Assembly: GCF_004307455.1 (NCBI RefSeq)
Contig: NZ_SEWX01000005.1
Span: forward strand, 800,402-864,401
DNA from: Aquirufa nivalisilvae
Lineage (GTDB): Bacteria > Bacteroidota > Bacteroidia > Cytophagales > Spirosomataceae
Direction of reading: 5' to 3'
Length of the DNA: 64,000 bases
Shown here: piece after piece, positions 9,614-21,662 of the stretch
Layout: the number at the start of each line of letters is the position of its first letter
Numbering within the stretch: the first letter of the stretch is position 1
Made by a program: the position numbers and the translations under genes
Notes under the pieces: model-generated
The model's database searches: none
Told to the model about the DNA's origin: nothing
What the model saw: only the letters and a program-made list of their open reading frames with translations

Positions 9614-9800
9614 TATCTTCAATTATTGCATTCTAACAAAAATGCTAAAATAATTGGCATTTTTGCATTTATTGCCCCGTTTTATTTGCTGAATATTAAA
9701 AATTTACAATAATTGTAGGGTTCGTTACCAATTTAACCATAGATTATATTCTCAAATTTGGTCCACAAAAAAAATCAAGCCCTCTTCCCTCGAAATTTCT

Positions 9801-9808
9801 TAACTTGC
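9801..9808 (+). promoter_or_regulatory. Possible -7 promoter element of the pdxA operon
   Basis: TAACTTGC, a shortened match to the Bacteroidota TAnnTTTG element, lies 18 bp before the pdxA start. The same octamer occurs before the PASTA gene. No TTG is found at the usual distance upstream, so support is moderate. The 204-bp gap 9623-9826 must also hold the divergent carboxylase promoter. Confidence 0.4.
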
Positions 9809-9826
9809 AGGCTGAATTTTTGAAGC

Positions 9827-10834
9827 ATGAACACAAATAAACCTTTGATAGGAATAAGCCTAGGTGATTACAATGGCATCGGTCCAGAGATTATTTTAAA
9901 AGCATTGGGTAGCCCAAGAATTTTAAAGTGGTGTACTCCTGTAATCTATGGTTCCAAAAAGGTCTTGGATTTCTACCGTCAAAAATTAGAACTGAAAGAT
10001 TGGTCCATCAAAATTGTAGACAATCTCAATCAGATTCAAGAAGGTCAGAGTTATTTAGTGAAAGCATGGGACGATAAAGACACCGTTGTGGAACCCGGAA
10101 AAGTAACTCAAGAAGCAGGGAAAGCGGCTTTTGATTGTTTAGAAATGGCCATCAAAGATTTAGATCGCGGTTTGATATCGGCATTGGTGACTGCACCAAT
10201 CAATAAACACAACATCCAATCCGAGGAATTTTCCTTTCCTGGACATACCGAATATTTAACAGAACGCTTTGATGCTAAGTCATCTTTAATGATGATGGTA
10301 AGTGAGAACCTCCGCATGGGTGTTGCTACAGGACATTTACCCTTGCAAGAAGTAAGTAATGCCCTCAATGCTCAATTGCTTAAAGATAAAATAAGCTTGT
10401 TTTTAAAGAGTTTGAAAGAAGATTTCTCCATCGATAAACCCAAATTAGCTGTTTTAGGATTAAACCCGCATGCGGGTGAATCAGGCTTATTAGGAAAAGA
10501 GGAATTAGAAATCATTCAACCTGTCATCGACGAATTTAGAAATAAAGGAAATCTAGTGTTTGGTCCGTATCCAGCTGATGGATTTTTTGGCAAAGCACAA
10601 TTCAAAGAATTTGATGGCGTTTTAGGTATGTATCATGATCAAGGATTGATTCCATTCAAATACATTGCTTTTGATACTGGTGTGAATTTTACTGCTGGGC
10701 TTCCCATCATTAGAACATCTCCAGATCATGGAACAGCTTATGATATTGCTGGGAAAAATGAGGCAGATCCAAGTTCCTTTATGCATGCCCTCTTTTTGGC
10801 AATGGATTTAGTAAAAAATAGAATGCAGGCATAA
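9827..10834 (+). CDS. pdxA: 4-hydroxythreonine-4-phosphate dehydrogenase
   Basis: Oxidises 4-phosphohydroxy-L-threonine in the DXP-dependent pathway to pyridoxal phosphate, in the cytoplasm with NAD and a divalent metal. The 335-residue length is normal. Family signatures are visible: the opening G-I-S-L-G-D-Y-N-G-I-G-P-E, F-P-G-H-T-E-Y-L (metal His), L-N-P-H-A-G-E-S-G (metal His), M-Y-H-D-Q-G-L-I-P-F-K (metal His), and T-S-P-D-H-G-T-A-Y near the C-terminus. It is the first gene of a rightward operon; the next gene starts 1 bp after its stop. Confidence 0.95.
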   Translation: MNTNKPLIGISLGDYNGIGPEIILKALGSPRILKWCTPVIYGSKKVLDFYRQKLELKDWSIKIVDNLNQIQEGQSYLVKAWDDKDTVVEPGKVTQEAGKAAFDCLEMAIKDLDRGLISALVTAPINKHNIQSEEFSFPGHTEYLTERFDAKSSLMMMVSENLRMGVATGHLPLQEVSNALNAQLLKDKISLFLKSLKEDFSIDKPKLAVLGLNPHAGESGLLGKEELEIIQPVIDEFRNKGNLVFGPYPADGFFGKAQFKEFDGVLGMYHDQGLIPFKYIAFDTGVNFTAGLPIIRTSPDHGTAYDIAGKNEADPSSFMHALFLAMDLVKNRMQA

Positions 10835-10835
10835 C

Positions 10836-11762
10836 ATGCGCGCTCAAGTCCTAATCATTGATGAAGTACATGAATCCATGGCCCAAGGCTTGGAAGCATT
10901 GGATTTTATAGTCGTGAATGGAAGCACATGGACAAAAGATGAAATCCTACAACAAATTGGTGTGTTTGAAGGATTGGTAGTCAGAAGTAAACTTAAAATA
11001 GATGCCCATTTTCTTCAGCAAGCTAGTGCTCTTCGATTTATAGCTAGAGCTGGTGCAGGATTGGATTTAATTGATTTACAAGAGGCCAGCAGTAGAAATA
11101 TCGAAGTTTTTGCTGCAAACGAAGGCAATAAAGAAGCCGTTGCTGAACATGTCATTGGGCAATTATTGAGTTTAGCACATCATTTACATAAATCCGATAG
11201 AGAAGTACGACAAGGTATTTGGGATAGAGAAGGAAATAGAGGTTGGGAAATATCGGGAAAAACAATCGGTATCATTGGTTATGGACATATGGGTCAATCA
11301 GTAGCTAGTCGCTTAAGCTGTTTTGGATCTACCATATTAGCCTACGACAAATACCAGCCTGCTAGCCGGTACAGTGCTGAAATGCAGGATATTTTTGATC
11401 AAGCAGACATAGTTTCATTACATATTCCATTGACCGAAGAGACGAAGGGCATGGTCAATGACCAATGGCTTTCACAATTTAAAAAGCCCATTGTGTTCAT
11501 AAATAGTTCTCGAGGCGCTATTAGTCCATTACCAGCCTTATTATTAGGATTAGAAAAGAGGCAAATTCAAGGATTGATCCTAGATGTGTTGCCTAATGAA
11601 AAAATCAATACTTGGTCAGAAGAAGAAAAAGCTTTGTTTAACAAAATCAGTTCTTTTCCTGCTACCTTATTCAGTCCGCACGTTGCAGGATGGACCAACG
11701 AAAGTTACCGAAAAATCAATGAGGTACTCCTTGCCAAAATAAAAGCCTATTATACCGCATGA
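10836..11762 (+). CDS. D-isomer 2-hydroxyacid dehydrogenase (SerA/PdxB-like)
   Basis: A 308-residue NAD-dependent dehydrogenase. The nucleotide-binding motif is G-Y-G-H-M-G in I-G-I-I-G-Y-G-H-M-G, followed by a basic/acidic D-K at the end of the second strand. Catalytic residues can be placed: Arg226 in N-S-S-R-G-A and His282 in S-P-H-V-A-G-W. It has only the short two-domain form, without the ACT domain of longer 3-phosphoglycerate dehydrogenases. Position directly behind pdxA (1 bp gap) suggests it may supply the erythronate-4-phosphate or a related oxidation step in vitamin B6 synthesis, but phosphoglycerate dehydrogenase is equally possible. It overlaps mutS2 by 4 bp. Confidence 0.8.
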   Translation: MRAQVLIIDEVHESMAQGLEALDFIVVNGSTWTKDEILQQIGVFEGLVVRSKLKIDAHFLQQASALRFIARAGAGLDLIDLQEASSRNIEVFAANEGNKEAVAEHVIGQLLSLAHHLHKSDREVRQGIWDREGNRGWEISGKTIGIIGYGHMGQSVASRLSCFGSTILAYDKYQPASRYSAEMQDIFDQADIVSLHIPLTEETKGMVNDQWLSQFKKPIVFINSSRGAISPLPALLLGLEKRQIQGLILDVLPNEKINTWSEEEKALFNKISSFPATLFSPHVAGWTNESYRKINEVLLAKIKAYYTA

Positions 11763-14200
11763 ATTACCCAGAAGGATTAACTGACAAAATAGGCTTTAGC
11801 CATGTTCAGGCAGACATCAAAGCGGCATGTCTCAGTCAGATGGGAGTAGAATTCGCGGAGAAAATGCGTTTTTCTAACCGATTCCCTCTCGTTAAACAAT
11901 GGGTCAATCAAGTGCATGAAATGAAGCAATTGATGGCGGAGCGTGGAGGAGAATGGCCTCAAGTAGATTATTATGATTTACGACCTTGGCTAGCCCCTTT
12001 AACTTTAGAAGGCAATTACTTCTCTGCTGATCAATGGAGAGACTGGCAAAGAGGACTAGAAGTTCTCTATCAGTGTATCCGTTTTTTTCATTTATTGGAT
12101 GCTGAAACATATCCAGAGTTACATCAATTAACTCGACAATATTCTCAAAAAATTGCGGAAAAATCCGATCAGGATTACATGCAATTATTACCTGTATTAC
12201 AAGAATTAGGTAGAGTATTTGATGCTAATGGACAAATTAAAGAAAATGCATCCTCGGATTTAGGAGAGATTCGTAGGAAAAAAAATACGGAAGAGCAGGG
12301 CTTACGAAAGAAATTAGATAGCCTATTGAATCAGGCACAACAACAGGGATGGATTTCCAAGGACTTTTCTTTGACCTTGCGTAATGGTCGTATGGTGATT
12401 CCTTTGGCCGCTGAACATAAGCGTAAGATTAAAGGCTTTGTCCAAGATGAATCCGATACCGGCAAAACTGTCTTTTTAGAACCTGCCGATGCTTTAACGG
12501 CCAATAATGAAATCAAATCATTGGAATCCGCCGAGAAAAGAGAAATCATCCAGATTCTTTCTCGCTTGTCGGACCGAGTTAGGCCCATGGTTCCTATGTT
12601 GGCTCAATGGTTACAATGGTTAGGCTTAATTGATTTTATACGAGCCAAAGCCGTGTGGGCTCAAGAGCATCAAGCTATTCTTCCCCATTTACAAGATAAA
12701 CCTAGTTTGGACTGGCGAAATGCTCGTCATCCTCTGTTGGAAAAATCATTGGAAAAAATTGGTAAAAAAATCAAGCCTTTGTCGATTCATCTAGACGAAA
12801 AGAAACGACTCATGGTTGTCTCTGGGCCTAATGCTGGAGGAAAGTCAGTAACACTGAGTACCGTAGGACTTTTGCAATATTTATACCAATCGGGTTGTTT
12901 GATTCCTATTGAAGAAGGTTCAAGTATGGGTTTCTTCCAACAGATTTTTCTCGACATGGGGGATGAGCAGAATTTAGAAAATGAATTAAGTACCTATAGT
13001 TCTCACTTGAGTAACATGCGCTACTTTCTTCAACATGCCAATGCTAAAACCTTGGTATTAGTGGATGAATTTGGAACAGGTACTGAACCCTCTTTAGGAG
13101 GAGCCATTGCTGAAGCTATTCTGGAAAAATTGGCCGATAAAGGTTGTTATGGTGCTATCAATACGCACTTTGGTAATCTAAAAAGTTTAGCCGATCGCAA
13201 GGAAGGATTGTTCAATGCTGCCATGCGCTATGACACCGCGCATTTGGAACCCATGTTTATCTTAGATATGGGGAAGCCAGGAAGCTCATTTGCTTTTGAA
13301 ATTGCTCAAAAAATTGGCCTCCCTCATGGAATCATTGAAAATGCCCAAAAAAAATTGGGTAAAAAGCAGGTTGATTTTGATAAACTATTATTAGAAACAG
13401 AAACGGAAAAACAGATTTGGCAAAGTAAAAATAATAGCCTAAGTCTTCAAAATGAACAAGTAGACGCCATCAAGCAACAGTATGAGCAGTTGAAAAATCA
13501 TTTGCAAGATGAGCAAAAAAACATCATTAATAAGGCCAAAGCCGAAGCCAAGCAATTGGTCAAAGAAGCCAATCAACGGATTGAGCAAACCATTCGAGAG
13601 ATTAAAGAAAAGGCGGCAGGAAAAGAAGAAACGAAACAACTTCGAGAGAAGCTAGATACTTTTGCTCAAAAAGCACTTATTGAAGCCCCTGTCAAGCCGA
13701 AACCCATTAGCAATCCGACCCTAAAATCCATCAGTGGCCCAATAACAGTTGGTGATTGGGTAGCCATACAAGATGGAGGCAGCGAACCAACCATTGGTCA
13801 AGTGTTGGAAATCAAAGGCAAAGATGCTTTACTAGCATTAGGTTCTATTAGCTCTACCATTAAATTAAAGCGTTTACAAAAAGTACAAGCCCCTAAATCG
13901 GAGAAAATTAAAACCGCTCCTTTAAATGGCATTGACATCAATGACCGAATGGCACAATTTAGCTTAACATTGGATTTACGTGGCAAAAGAGGTGAAGAAG
14001 TTTGGGTTGCATTGGATCAATACATCAATGATGTGCTCCTATTAGGTGCTCCGGAAGTAAGAGTTTTACATGGAAAAGGAGATGGTATTTTACGGAGTTT
14101 AGTCAGGGAACAATTAAAACGTTATGCCCAGATTAAACAAGTGCAAGATGAGCATGCCGACCGAGGTGGTGCAGGTATCAGTGTCATTACCATGAAATAG
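11759..14200 (+). CDS. mutS2: MutS2 ATPase/endonuclease
   Basis: The 813-residue protein has the MutS2 layout: an N-terminal helical core without a mismatch-recognition domain, an ABC-type ATPase with Walker A S-G-P-N-A-G-G-K-S (about 354-362), Walker B T-L-V-L-V-D-E-F-G-T-G, a long charged coiled coil (about 515-640), a KOW-like linker, and a C-terminal Smr domain from about 737 with L-D-L-R-G and H-G-K-G-D-G. MutS2 proteins act on recombination intermediates and, in some bacteria, on collided ribosomes. The start overlaps the preceding stop (ATGA), so translation is probably coupled. Confidence 0.93.
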   Translation: MNYPEGLTDKIGFSHVQADIKAACLSQMGVEFAEKMRFSNRFPLVKQWVNQVHEMKQLMAERGGEWPQVDYYDLRPWLAPLTLEGNYFSADQWRDWQRGLEVLYQCIRFFHLLDAETYPELHQLTRQYSQKIAEKSDQDYMQLLPVLQELGRVFDANGQIKENASSDLGEIRRKKNTEEQGLRKKLDSLLNQAQQQGWISKDFSLTLRNGRMVIPLAAEHKRKIKGFVQDESDTGKTVFLEPADALTANNEIKSLESAEKREIIQILSRLSDRVRPMVPMLAQWLQWLGLIDFIRAKAVWAQEHQAILPHLQDKPSLDWRNARHPLLEKSLEKIGKKIKPLSIHLDEKKRLMVVSGPNAGGKSVTLSTVGLLQYLYQSGCLIPIEEGSSMGFFQQIFLDMGDEQNLENELSTYSSHLSNMRYFLQHANAKTLVLVDEFGTGTEPSLGGAIAEAILEKLADKGCYGAINTHFGNLKSLADRKEGLFNAAMRYDTAHLEPMFILDMGKPGSSFAFEIAQKIGLPHGIIENAQKKLGKKQVDFDKLLLETETEKQIWQSKNNSLSLQNEQVDAIKQQYEQLKNHLQDEQKNIINKAKAEAKQLVKEANQRIEQTIREIKEKAAGKEETKQLREKLDTFAQKALIEAPVKPKPISNPTLKSISGPITVGDWVAIQDGGSEPTIGQVLEIKGKDALLALGSISSTIKLKRLQKVQAPKSEKIKTAPLNGIDINDRMAQFSLTLDLRGKRGEEVWVALDQYINDVLLLGAPEVRVLHGKGDGILRSLVREQLKRYAQIKQVQDEHADRGGAGISVITMK

Positions 14201-14284
14201 CCGAAAAACTTCCATACTTTCATGCCTCGATTAATAAAAAAATACTGACCTTTGTCTCTGATTTTTTACACTTAACAATACATT

Positions 14285-17157
<2,873 letters not shown>

Positions 17158-17161
17158 GTAT

Positions 17162-18052
17162 ATGATTTATTCGATGACCGGTTTTGGGAAGGCCCAAAAA
17201 GAAATACAAGATCTTCAAATCAAAGTAGAGGTCAAGAGTTTGAATTCCAAGTTCACCGATTTATTTTGTCGCTTACCTAAATCCCTTTCTGCAAGAGAAA
17301 TTGAAGTAAGAAATTACCTCACTCAACAATTAGAACGAGGTAAAATAGAATTGTCATTGACCATGCAAAAGGCCACGGAAACGGTATCTCCAAGCTTGTT
17401 GCCTGAAAAGCATATTGAGGAACTATTCAGTGAATTAAAGCGAGTAGCAAAGCAAGTTGGGGTAGAATCAGTAAATGAAACAGCCCTATATTTGCATGCA
17501 TTATCCATGCCAAATACCATTCAGGCTGAACAAACCCAAGAAACGGAAGAAGAAGTAGAGGCCCTTTGGCAATCCATTTTTGAAATCATTCAAGAAGCGA
17601 CACAAGAATGTAAAGCCTTTCGTTTGCGTGAAGGAAATGTGGTGGAAGAGAAGTTCAAGGAATACATAGCATCCATTAAATTGGGATTGGATGCAGTAAA
17701 AGAGCAAGATTTGATTCGTATGCCAAACATTCGTGAGCGTATGAAAAAGTCCTTATTAGACCTAGGTTTGAATGAAGATTTTGATCAAAACCGTTTCGAG
17801 CAAGAGGTGGTTTATTACATCGAGAAATTCGACATATCGGAAGAAAAAGTTCGATTATCGACTCATCTAGAGTATTTCCTTGAAGTATTGAAAGAAGGAA
17901 ACGGTAAAAAATTAAACTTCATGGCTCAAGAAATTGGCCGTGAAATCAATACCATTGGTTCCAAAGCCAATGATTCAAATATCCAACGTCTGGTAGTCAA
18001 CATGAAAGACGAATTGGAAAAAATAAAGGAGCAAACAGCGAATGTGCTTTAA
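17162..18052 (+). CDS. YicC/YloC-type endoribonuclease
   Basis: A 296-residue cytoplasmic protein that begins M-I-Y-S-M-T-G-F-G-K-A, the diagnostic start of the YicC family, followed by V-E-V-K-S-L-N-S-K-F-T-D. The C-terminal DUF1732 part contains E-V-V-Y-Y-I-E-K-F-D-I-S-E-E and the closing K-A-N-D-S-N-I-Q-R-L-V-V-N-M-K-D-E-L-E-K-I-K-E-Q, where metal-binding residues lie. Family members are oligomeric RNases that cut structured RNA. The gmk gene often found next to yicC does not follow; instead a repeat-filled convergent gap does. Confidence 0.92.
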   Translation: MIYSMTGFGKAQKEIQDLQIKVEVKSLNSKFTDLFCRLPKSLSAREIEVRNYLTQQLERGKIELSLTMQKATETVSPSLLPEKHIEELFSELKRVAKQVGVESVNETALYLHALSMPNTIQAEQTQETEEEVEALWQSIFEIIQEATQECKAFRLREGNVVEEKFKEYIASIKLGLDAVKEQDLIRMPNIRERMKKSLLDLGLNEDFDQNRFEQEVVYYIEKFDISEEKVRLSTHLEYFLEVLKEGNGKKLNFMAQEIGREINTIGSKANDSNIQRLVVNMKDELEKIKEQTANVL

Positions 18053-18184
18053 ATGTAAAATGAAGAATGTAGAATGAAAAATGTAGAATGTAGAATTTTC
18101 AATAACTAGACCGTGAAAAGAAGTGTAATAAAATTATAACCAATTATACTACATTCTTAATTCTACATTCTTCATTCTACATTA
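18052..18184. repeat. Inverted pair of AATGTAGAATG-type tandem repeats between convergent genes
   Basis: Left part (about 18052-18096) is built of short units such as AATGTAGAATG and GAAGAATGTAG. Right part (about 18148-18184) is the same units in inverted orientation. The two arms can pair over about 35 bases with some mismatches, around a 50-bp loop. The array begins at the YicC stop and ends 3 bp before the stop of the gene on the other strand, so it may also act as a two-way transcription stop. Confidence 0.75.
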
Positions 18185-18187
18185 ACC

Positions 18188-18577
18188 CTACCTCCCCACC
18201 GTCAAGCTCAAGCCAGTTCTAAATTCTCCATCAAAGTAAAATTCAAAGGCATATTTACCAGGCATGTCCAATTTGGAATGAACTAAATTCCAAATGATAT
18301 TCAAGGTAGTATGATCTGCATGTGGGTTTTTCTCTATGGTAAACTCCCCTTTGAAGGGTTCATGAAAATTATCTCCTTGAGGATTTAGCGCATCTATTTG
18401 GAAATAATGCAATCCTGCTTCCGAATTTCCTATGCGAATGCGGGCAACAATCGCGCAGGAAGGATGAATGGCAGGAAATTCTTTCGCTGTGATATTATCA
18501 AAGGTCCCATTAATGACCAATTTGCCTTGTCCATAATCAGCCGCATAATCCGCCAATGTGAAAATTTCTACTTCCAT
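18188..18577 (-). CDS. DUF6941-like small protein
   Basis: A 129-residue protein starting M-E-V-E-I-F-T-L-A-D-Y-A. The frame is open back to an ATG at 18613, but that start would overlap the upstream transporter gene by 26 bp and adds an unlikely hydrophobic M-P-L-F-Y-Y-C-F stretch; I chose the inner ATG at 18577, 10 bp after the transporter stop. The sequence predicts a beta-sandwich (F-D-N-I-T-A-K-E-F-P-A, then C-A-I-V-A-R-I-R-I and a late Y-A-F-E-F-Y-F-D-G). I associate it with the DUF6941 group, whose role is unknown. No signal peptide is seen. Confidence 0.7.
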   Translation of the reverse strand: MEVEIFTLADYAADYGQGKLVINGTFDNITAKEFPAIHPSCAIVARIRIGNSEAGLHYFQIDALNPQGDNFHEPFKGEFTIEKNPHADHTTLNIIWNLVHSKLDMPGKYAFEFYFDGEFRTGLSLTVGR

Positions 18578-18587
18578 ATATATTTCT

Positions 18588-19454
18588 TTAAAGCAATAAT
18601 AGAACAATGGCAATACAGCCTAAACTAATTCCAATACTCTGTCGACCGCTAATTTTCTCTTTGAAAAACACATAAGCAACTGCCGTAGAACCTACAATGA
18701 CTCCAATATTAAAAATTGGGAGTACAATAGCTCCATTGTTTCCAAAGTAATCCAAGGTTTTCAACAAAAAGTAAAAAGAGAAAAAATTGGGCAATCCTAG
18801 TGGCAGCGCAGCCATTATGGAAGCTTTGTTCCACGTAAACTTCCCAACCATCGTTCCCCGAATTAATTCTAGTACAGAGGCACCAACAGCCCCAGCTACG
18901 ATCATCAACATAAAGGGGATTGTTCCACCAGCTTCGGTTGCTACTTCTGCATTTAAAAAATTAAAAGCCGTGTTTGTAATGCCATAACCGACAAATACCA
19001 ACAATAAAGCAGTCAAAGATTTATTCTGCCCCTTCCCTTCCATCTTAGGACTACAAAAATAGATGGCTCCAAAAGCCAAAAGTAAACCTACTATGATTTG
19101 CCAAGTCCAAGTTACTCCTCCCCGATTCCAAATTAACAAATTGAACAAGACGGGAATAACTAAAGATATATTATTGGCCAAAGAGGTTGTAGCCATACCG
19201 TTTTTCTGTGTTGAAAAACCCGTTAATAAGAATGTTACAACAAAACCCAAACCCAAGGCCACCATTCCCAAGGAATAAGGCATGTCTGGCCAATGGAAAG
19301 GTAATGCATGGGGTTGAACTGCCCAACCCGTTAAAAAACAAATGGGGTAATTCAATAGAATGGTTAAACTGGTATCTACTCCAAATTTGGCATGCATCCG
19401 AAAGTTGACCAATAATAAAATGGCAAAGAAAACACTTAAAATGAAGTATATCAT
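18588..19454 (-). CDS. EamA/DMT-type transporter
   Basis: A 288-residue protein with ten hydrophobic segments in two related halves of five, as in the drug/metabolite transporter superfamily. The last helix pair with F-F-K-E-K-I-S-G-R-Q-S-I-G-I-S-L-G is the usual EamA ending. It should move a small metabolite across the inner membrane; the substrate is unknown. It starts 4 bp after the ferrochelatase stop, so the two are probably co-transcribed. Confidence 0.82.
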   Translation of the reverse strand: MIYFILSVFFAILLLVNFRMHAKFGVDTSLTILLNYPICFLTGWAVQPHALPFHWPDMPYSLGMVALGLGFVVTFLLTGFSTQKNGMATTSLANNISLVIPVLFNLLIWNRGGVTWTWQIIVGLLLAFGAIYFCSPKMEGKGQNKSLTALLLVFVGYGITNTAFNFLNAEVATEAGGTIPFMLMIVAGAVGASVLELIRGTMVGKFTWNKASIMAALPLGLPNFFSFYFLLKTLDYFGNNGAIVLPIFNIGVIVGSTAVAYVFFKEKISGRQSIGISLGCIAIVLLLL

Positions 19455-19458
19455 GGCA

Positions 19459-20469
19459 TTATGATTGATGCACCAAATCTTTCAAGAAACTTACCCATTC
19501 AGGAGAATTATTCAAACTCTCTACCAATTGCCAATGCTCCCCTCCTGCTTCTTCAAACAATTCTTTGTATTCTTCCCCTACTTCAATGGTTGTTTCCAAA
19601 CAATCGGCTACAAAGGCTGGAGAAAAGGCTAATACTTTCTTTTTACCCTCTTTCACTAAACTTTTGATGGTTTCATCTGTGTAAGGTTGAAGCCATGGAT
19701 CTCTTCCTAATCGACTTTGAAAGGCCGTACCAAATGTACCTTCTTTCAAACCCATTTCTTTGGCTATCAAACGAGTAGTTTCAAAACATTGAGCACGGTA
19801 ACATCCATGATTTTTCTCGGTGATTTGCTCACAACAAGAGCCAAATGCACAGGTGTTTTTGGTGATATCTCCATTTCGAATATGACGTTCAGGAATTCCA
19901 TGATATGAAAATAAATAATAATCAAACTCATGTTCTGCTTGGTATTTCTTTGCTTTTTCAGCGAAATAAGAAGCAAATCCTGGTTTTTGATAGAAATAAC
20001 TCACCAAGGAAATGTTGGGCATTACTTGCCATGAACTCATTAACTCCATCACACGATCATACACAGAGCCCGTAGTGGCAGAAGCATACTGAGGGAACAG
20101 TGGAATAATAATCAATTTATCCAATTGCATCTGTTCCATTTCCTTCAATACCGAAGCCAAATTAGGATTTTGATAACGCATGGCCAATTTCACCACATAT
20201 TCATTCCCTAAGCTCTTTTGTAATTCATCACGTACATCCTCCCCATAAAATTTTAATGGAGAGCCGCGTTCTTCCCAAAGTTGCTGGTATATTTTAGCTG
20301 ATTTTGGTGCCCGAAATGGGGCTATGATACCATTAACCAACATGAACCTAAATGGATATGGGATATCAATTACCCGGCCATCCATTAAAAATTCCCTTAA
20401 ATAACGACGTACTGAAGCAGTATCCGGAGCATCCGGAGTACCTAAATTAACCAATAAAACTCCTACCAT
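19459..20469 (-). CDS. hemH: Ferrochelatase
   Basis: Inserts ferrous iron into protoporphyrin IX, the last step of protoheme synthesis. The 336-residue length and motifs fit: V-L-L-V-N-L-G-T-P-D-A-P at the start, the catalytic His in F-S-Y-H-G-I-P-E-R-H, the Glu in T-T-I-E-V-G-E-E-Y, and L-A-F-S-P-A-F-V-A-D-C-L-E-T. A Cys-rich stretch (C-A-F-G-S-C-C, then C-Y-R-A-Q-C-F) lies in the middle. A CATCTTTGC element 20-30 bp before the start resembles the Bacteroidota -7 box, so it likely has its own promoter. Confidence 0.95.
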   Translation of the reverse strand: MVGVLLVNLGTPDAPDTASVRRYLREFLMDGRVIDIPYPFRFMLVNGIIAPFRAPKSAKIYQQLWEERGSPLKFYGEDVRDELQKSLGNEYVVKLAMRYQNPNLASVLKEMEQMQLDKLIIIPLFPQYASATTGSVYDRVMELMSSWQVMPNISLVSYFYQKPGFASYFAEKAKKYQAEHEFDYYLFSYHGIPERHIRNGDITKNTCAFGSCCEQITEKNHGCYRAQCFETTRLIAKEMGLKEGTFGTAFQSRLGRDPWLQPYTDETIKSLVKEGKKKVLAFSPAFVADCLETTIEVGEEYKELFEEAGGEHWQLVESLNNSPEWVSFLKDLVHQS

Positions 20470-20505
20470 TTTGTCCTAATTTGCCGCAAAGATGATGCAA
20501 AATTC

Positions 20506-21660
20506 TTATAAAGTCCACCCTTCTGGTGTAATCTTTGTTCTTGATGGCCCTTCAAAACATGGAACACGATCCTGACATCCTGGAGAAGCCCCCGGACAGA
20601 AAAACATTTCACCTGGAACTTGAGGAATAAAAGCCTTTTCTCCAGGAGGAATTCCCTTAGTACGATCTATATAAAAGATTTTCTTACTCACAGAGAATAC
20701 ATTGAATATGCCTAATATTTTTTCACTTGGATTCGTGGTCGATTTCACATTGACAGAAAATCTTGTTTCAGCCGGAACATCAAATAATGAACCACTCGAT
20801 TGAACTTGAGCAATTAAACTTTGATAAAACAAAAAGGCACTTTTTGAAATACCTCTCTGCTCTAAACGAAAGTAATAAGGCGTGTAATTATCAAAAGGTG
20901 CACGAGCCACCTGACGACCCACGATTCGTTGTCCGTTGGTTAACACGTCAGAAAAAACATTCAAATCATTATTGGTTGAAATATCCCAACATTTACCATC
21001 ACATGAATAATTCAAGATTTGATCGGTGGCAACCGCAGGAGTAACACAAGTATTTTGTTTAAAATTCCATGTAGCTCCACCAGTACAAGTAGCACAAATG
21101 GTGATTGGTTCATAGTGCTTCCAATTCCACATGTAATAATCGCCTTCCTTAGGGCTATCTTTGAAATCAAGGTAAACTGTATAACCAGTTCTCCGAACAT
21201 CTCCTTTCGAATACTGATCCAATACTTCAAATTGGGTCACAATATTTTCAATCTCAGGGACTGAATTCATTTCTTCTTGACTACTTTGATATTGTCTTCC
21301 ATCCAATGTTTTAATAAACAATTGATAGGTTGAACCTACTTTACCTGCAAAACCAGTGGGTGGTAAATAGGTTCCTGTTGTGCCACCTGTAACTTCCTTA
21401 AAAGTAGTTTTTGTACCCGCTTGATCCACGATGTACACGTCTGCTTTGGTAATTGGAAGTGATAACACGGACATAATTCGATTGGCTGAACTAGTTAATC
21501 GGATCTTACACATACTGGGATCATTGACAATGTCAGCTTCAATTGTCATGTAAGAAGTCGAGTCTATTTGTGCAAAATCTTTAATAGGATTGATGCAAGC
21601 CCATGTCATAAAGATCATGGCAAAACTCAAGAAAATATAGCTAATTAACTTATTAGGCAT
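20506..21660 (-). CDS. DUF4249 outer-membrane-associated lipoprotein
   Basis: A 384-residue lipoprotein: hydrophobic leader with lipobox T-W-A-C, lipidated Cys22. The N-terminal half has the beta-rich I-E-A-D-I-V-N-D pattern of the DUF4249 family, which in Bacteroidota is regularly coded right after a TonB-dependent receptor, as here (2 bp gap). The middle contains eight or more Cys (C-A-T-C-T-G-G, C-V-T-P, Y-S-C-D-G-K-C) and the C-terminus F-F-C-P-G-A-S-P-G-C-Q, probably disulfides outside the cytoplasm. It is likely a surface partner of the receptor; the ligand is unknown. Confidence 0.85.
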   Translation of the reverse strand: MPNKLISYIFLSFAMIFMTWACINPIKDFAQIDSTSYMTIEADIVNDPSMCKIRLTSSANRIMSVLSLPITKADVYIVDQAGTKTTFKEVTGGTTGTYLPPTGFAGKVGSTYQLFIKTLDGRQYQSSQEEMNSVPEIENIVTQFEVLDQYSKGDVRRTGYTVYLDFKDSPKEGDYYMWNWKHYEPITICATCTGGATWNFKQNTCVTPAVATDQILNYSCDGKCWDISTNNDLNVFSDVLTNGQRIVGRQVARAPFDNYTPYYFRLEQRGISKSAFLFYQSLIAQVQSSGSLFDVPAETRFSVNVKSTTNPSEKILGIFNVFSVSKKIFYIDRTKGIPPGEKAFIPQVPGEMFFCPGASPGCQDRVPCFEGPSRTKITPEGWTL

Positions 21661-21662
21661 TT

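Noticed and set aside
9614..9622. TTG start for the pyruvate carboxylase
   Set aside because: Adds only three residues; the ATG at 9613 directly precedes the conserved start and is the simpler choice.
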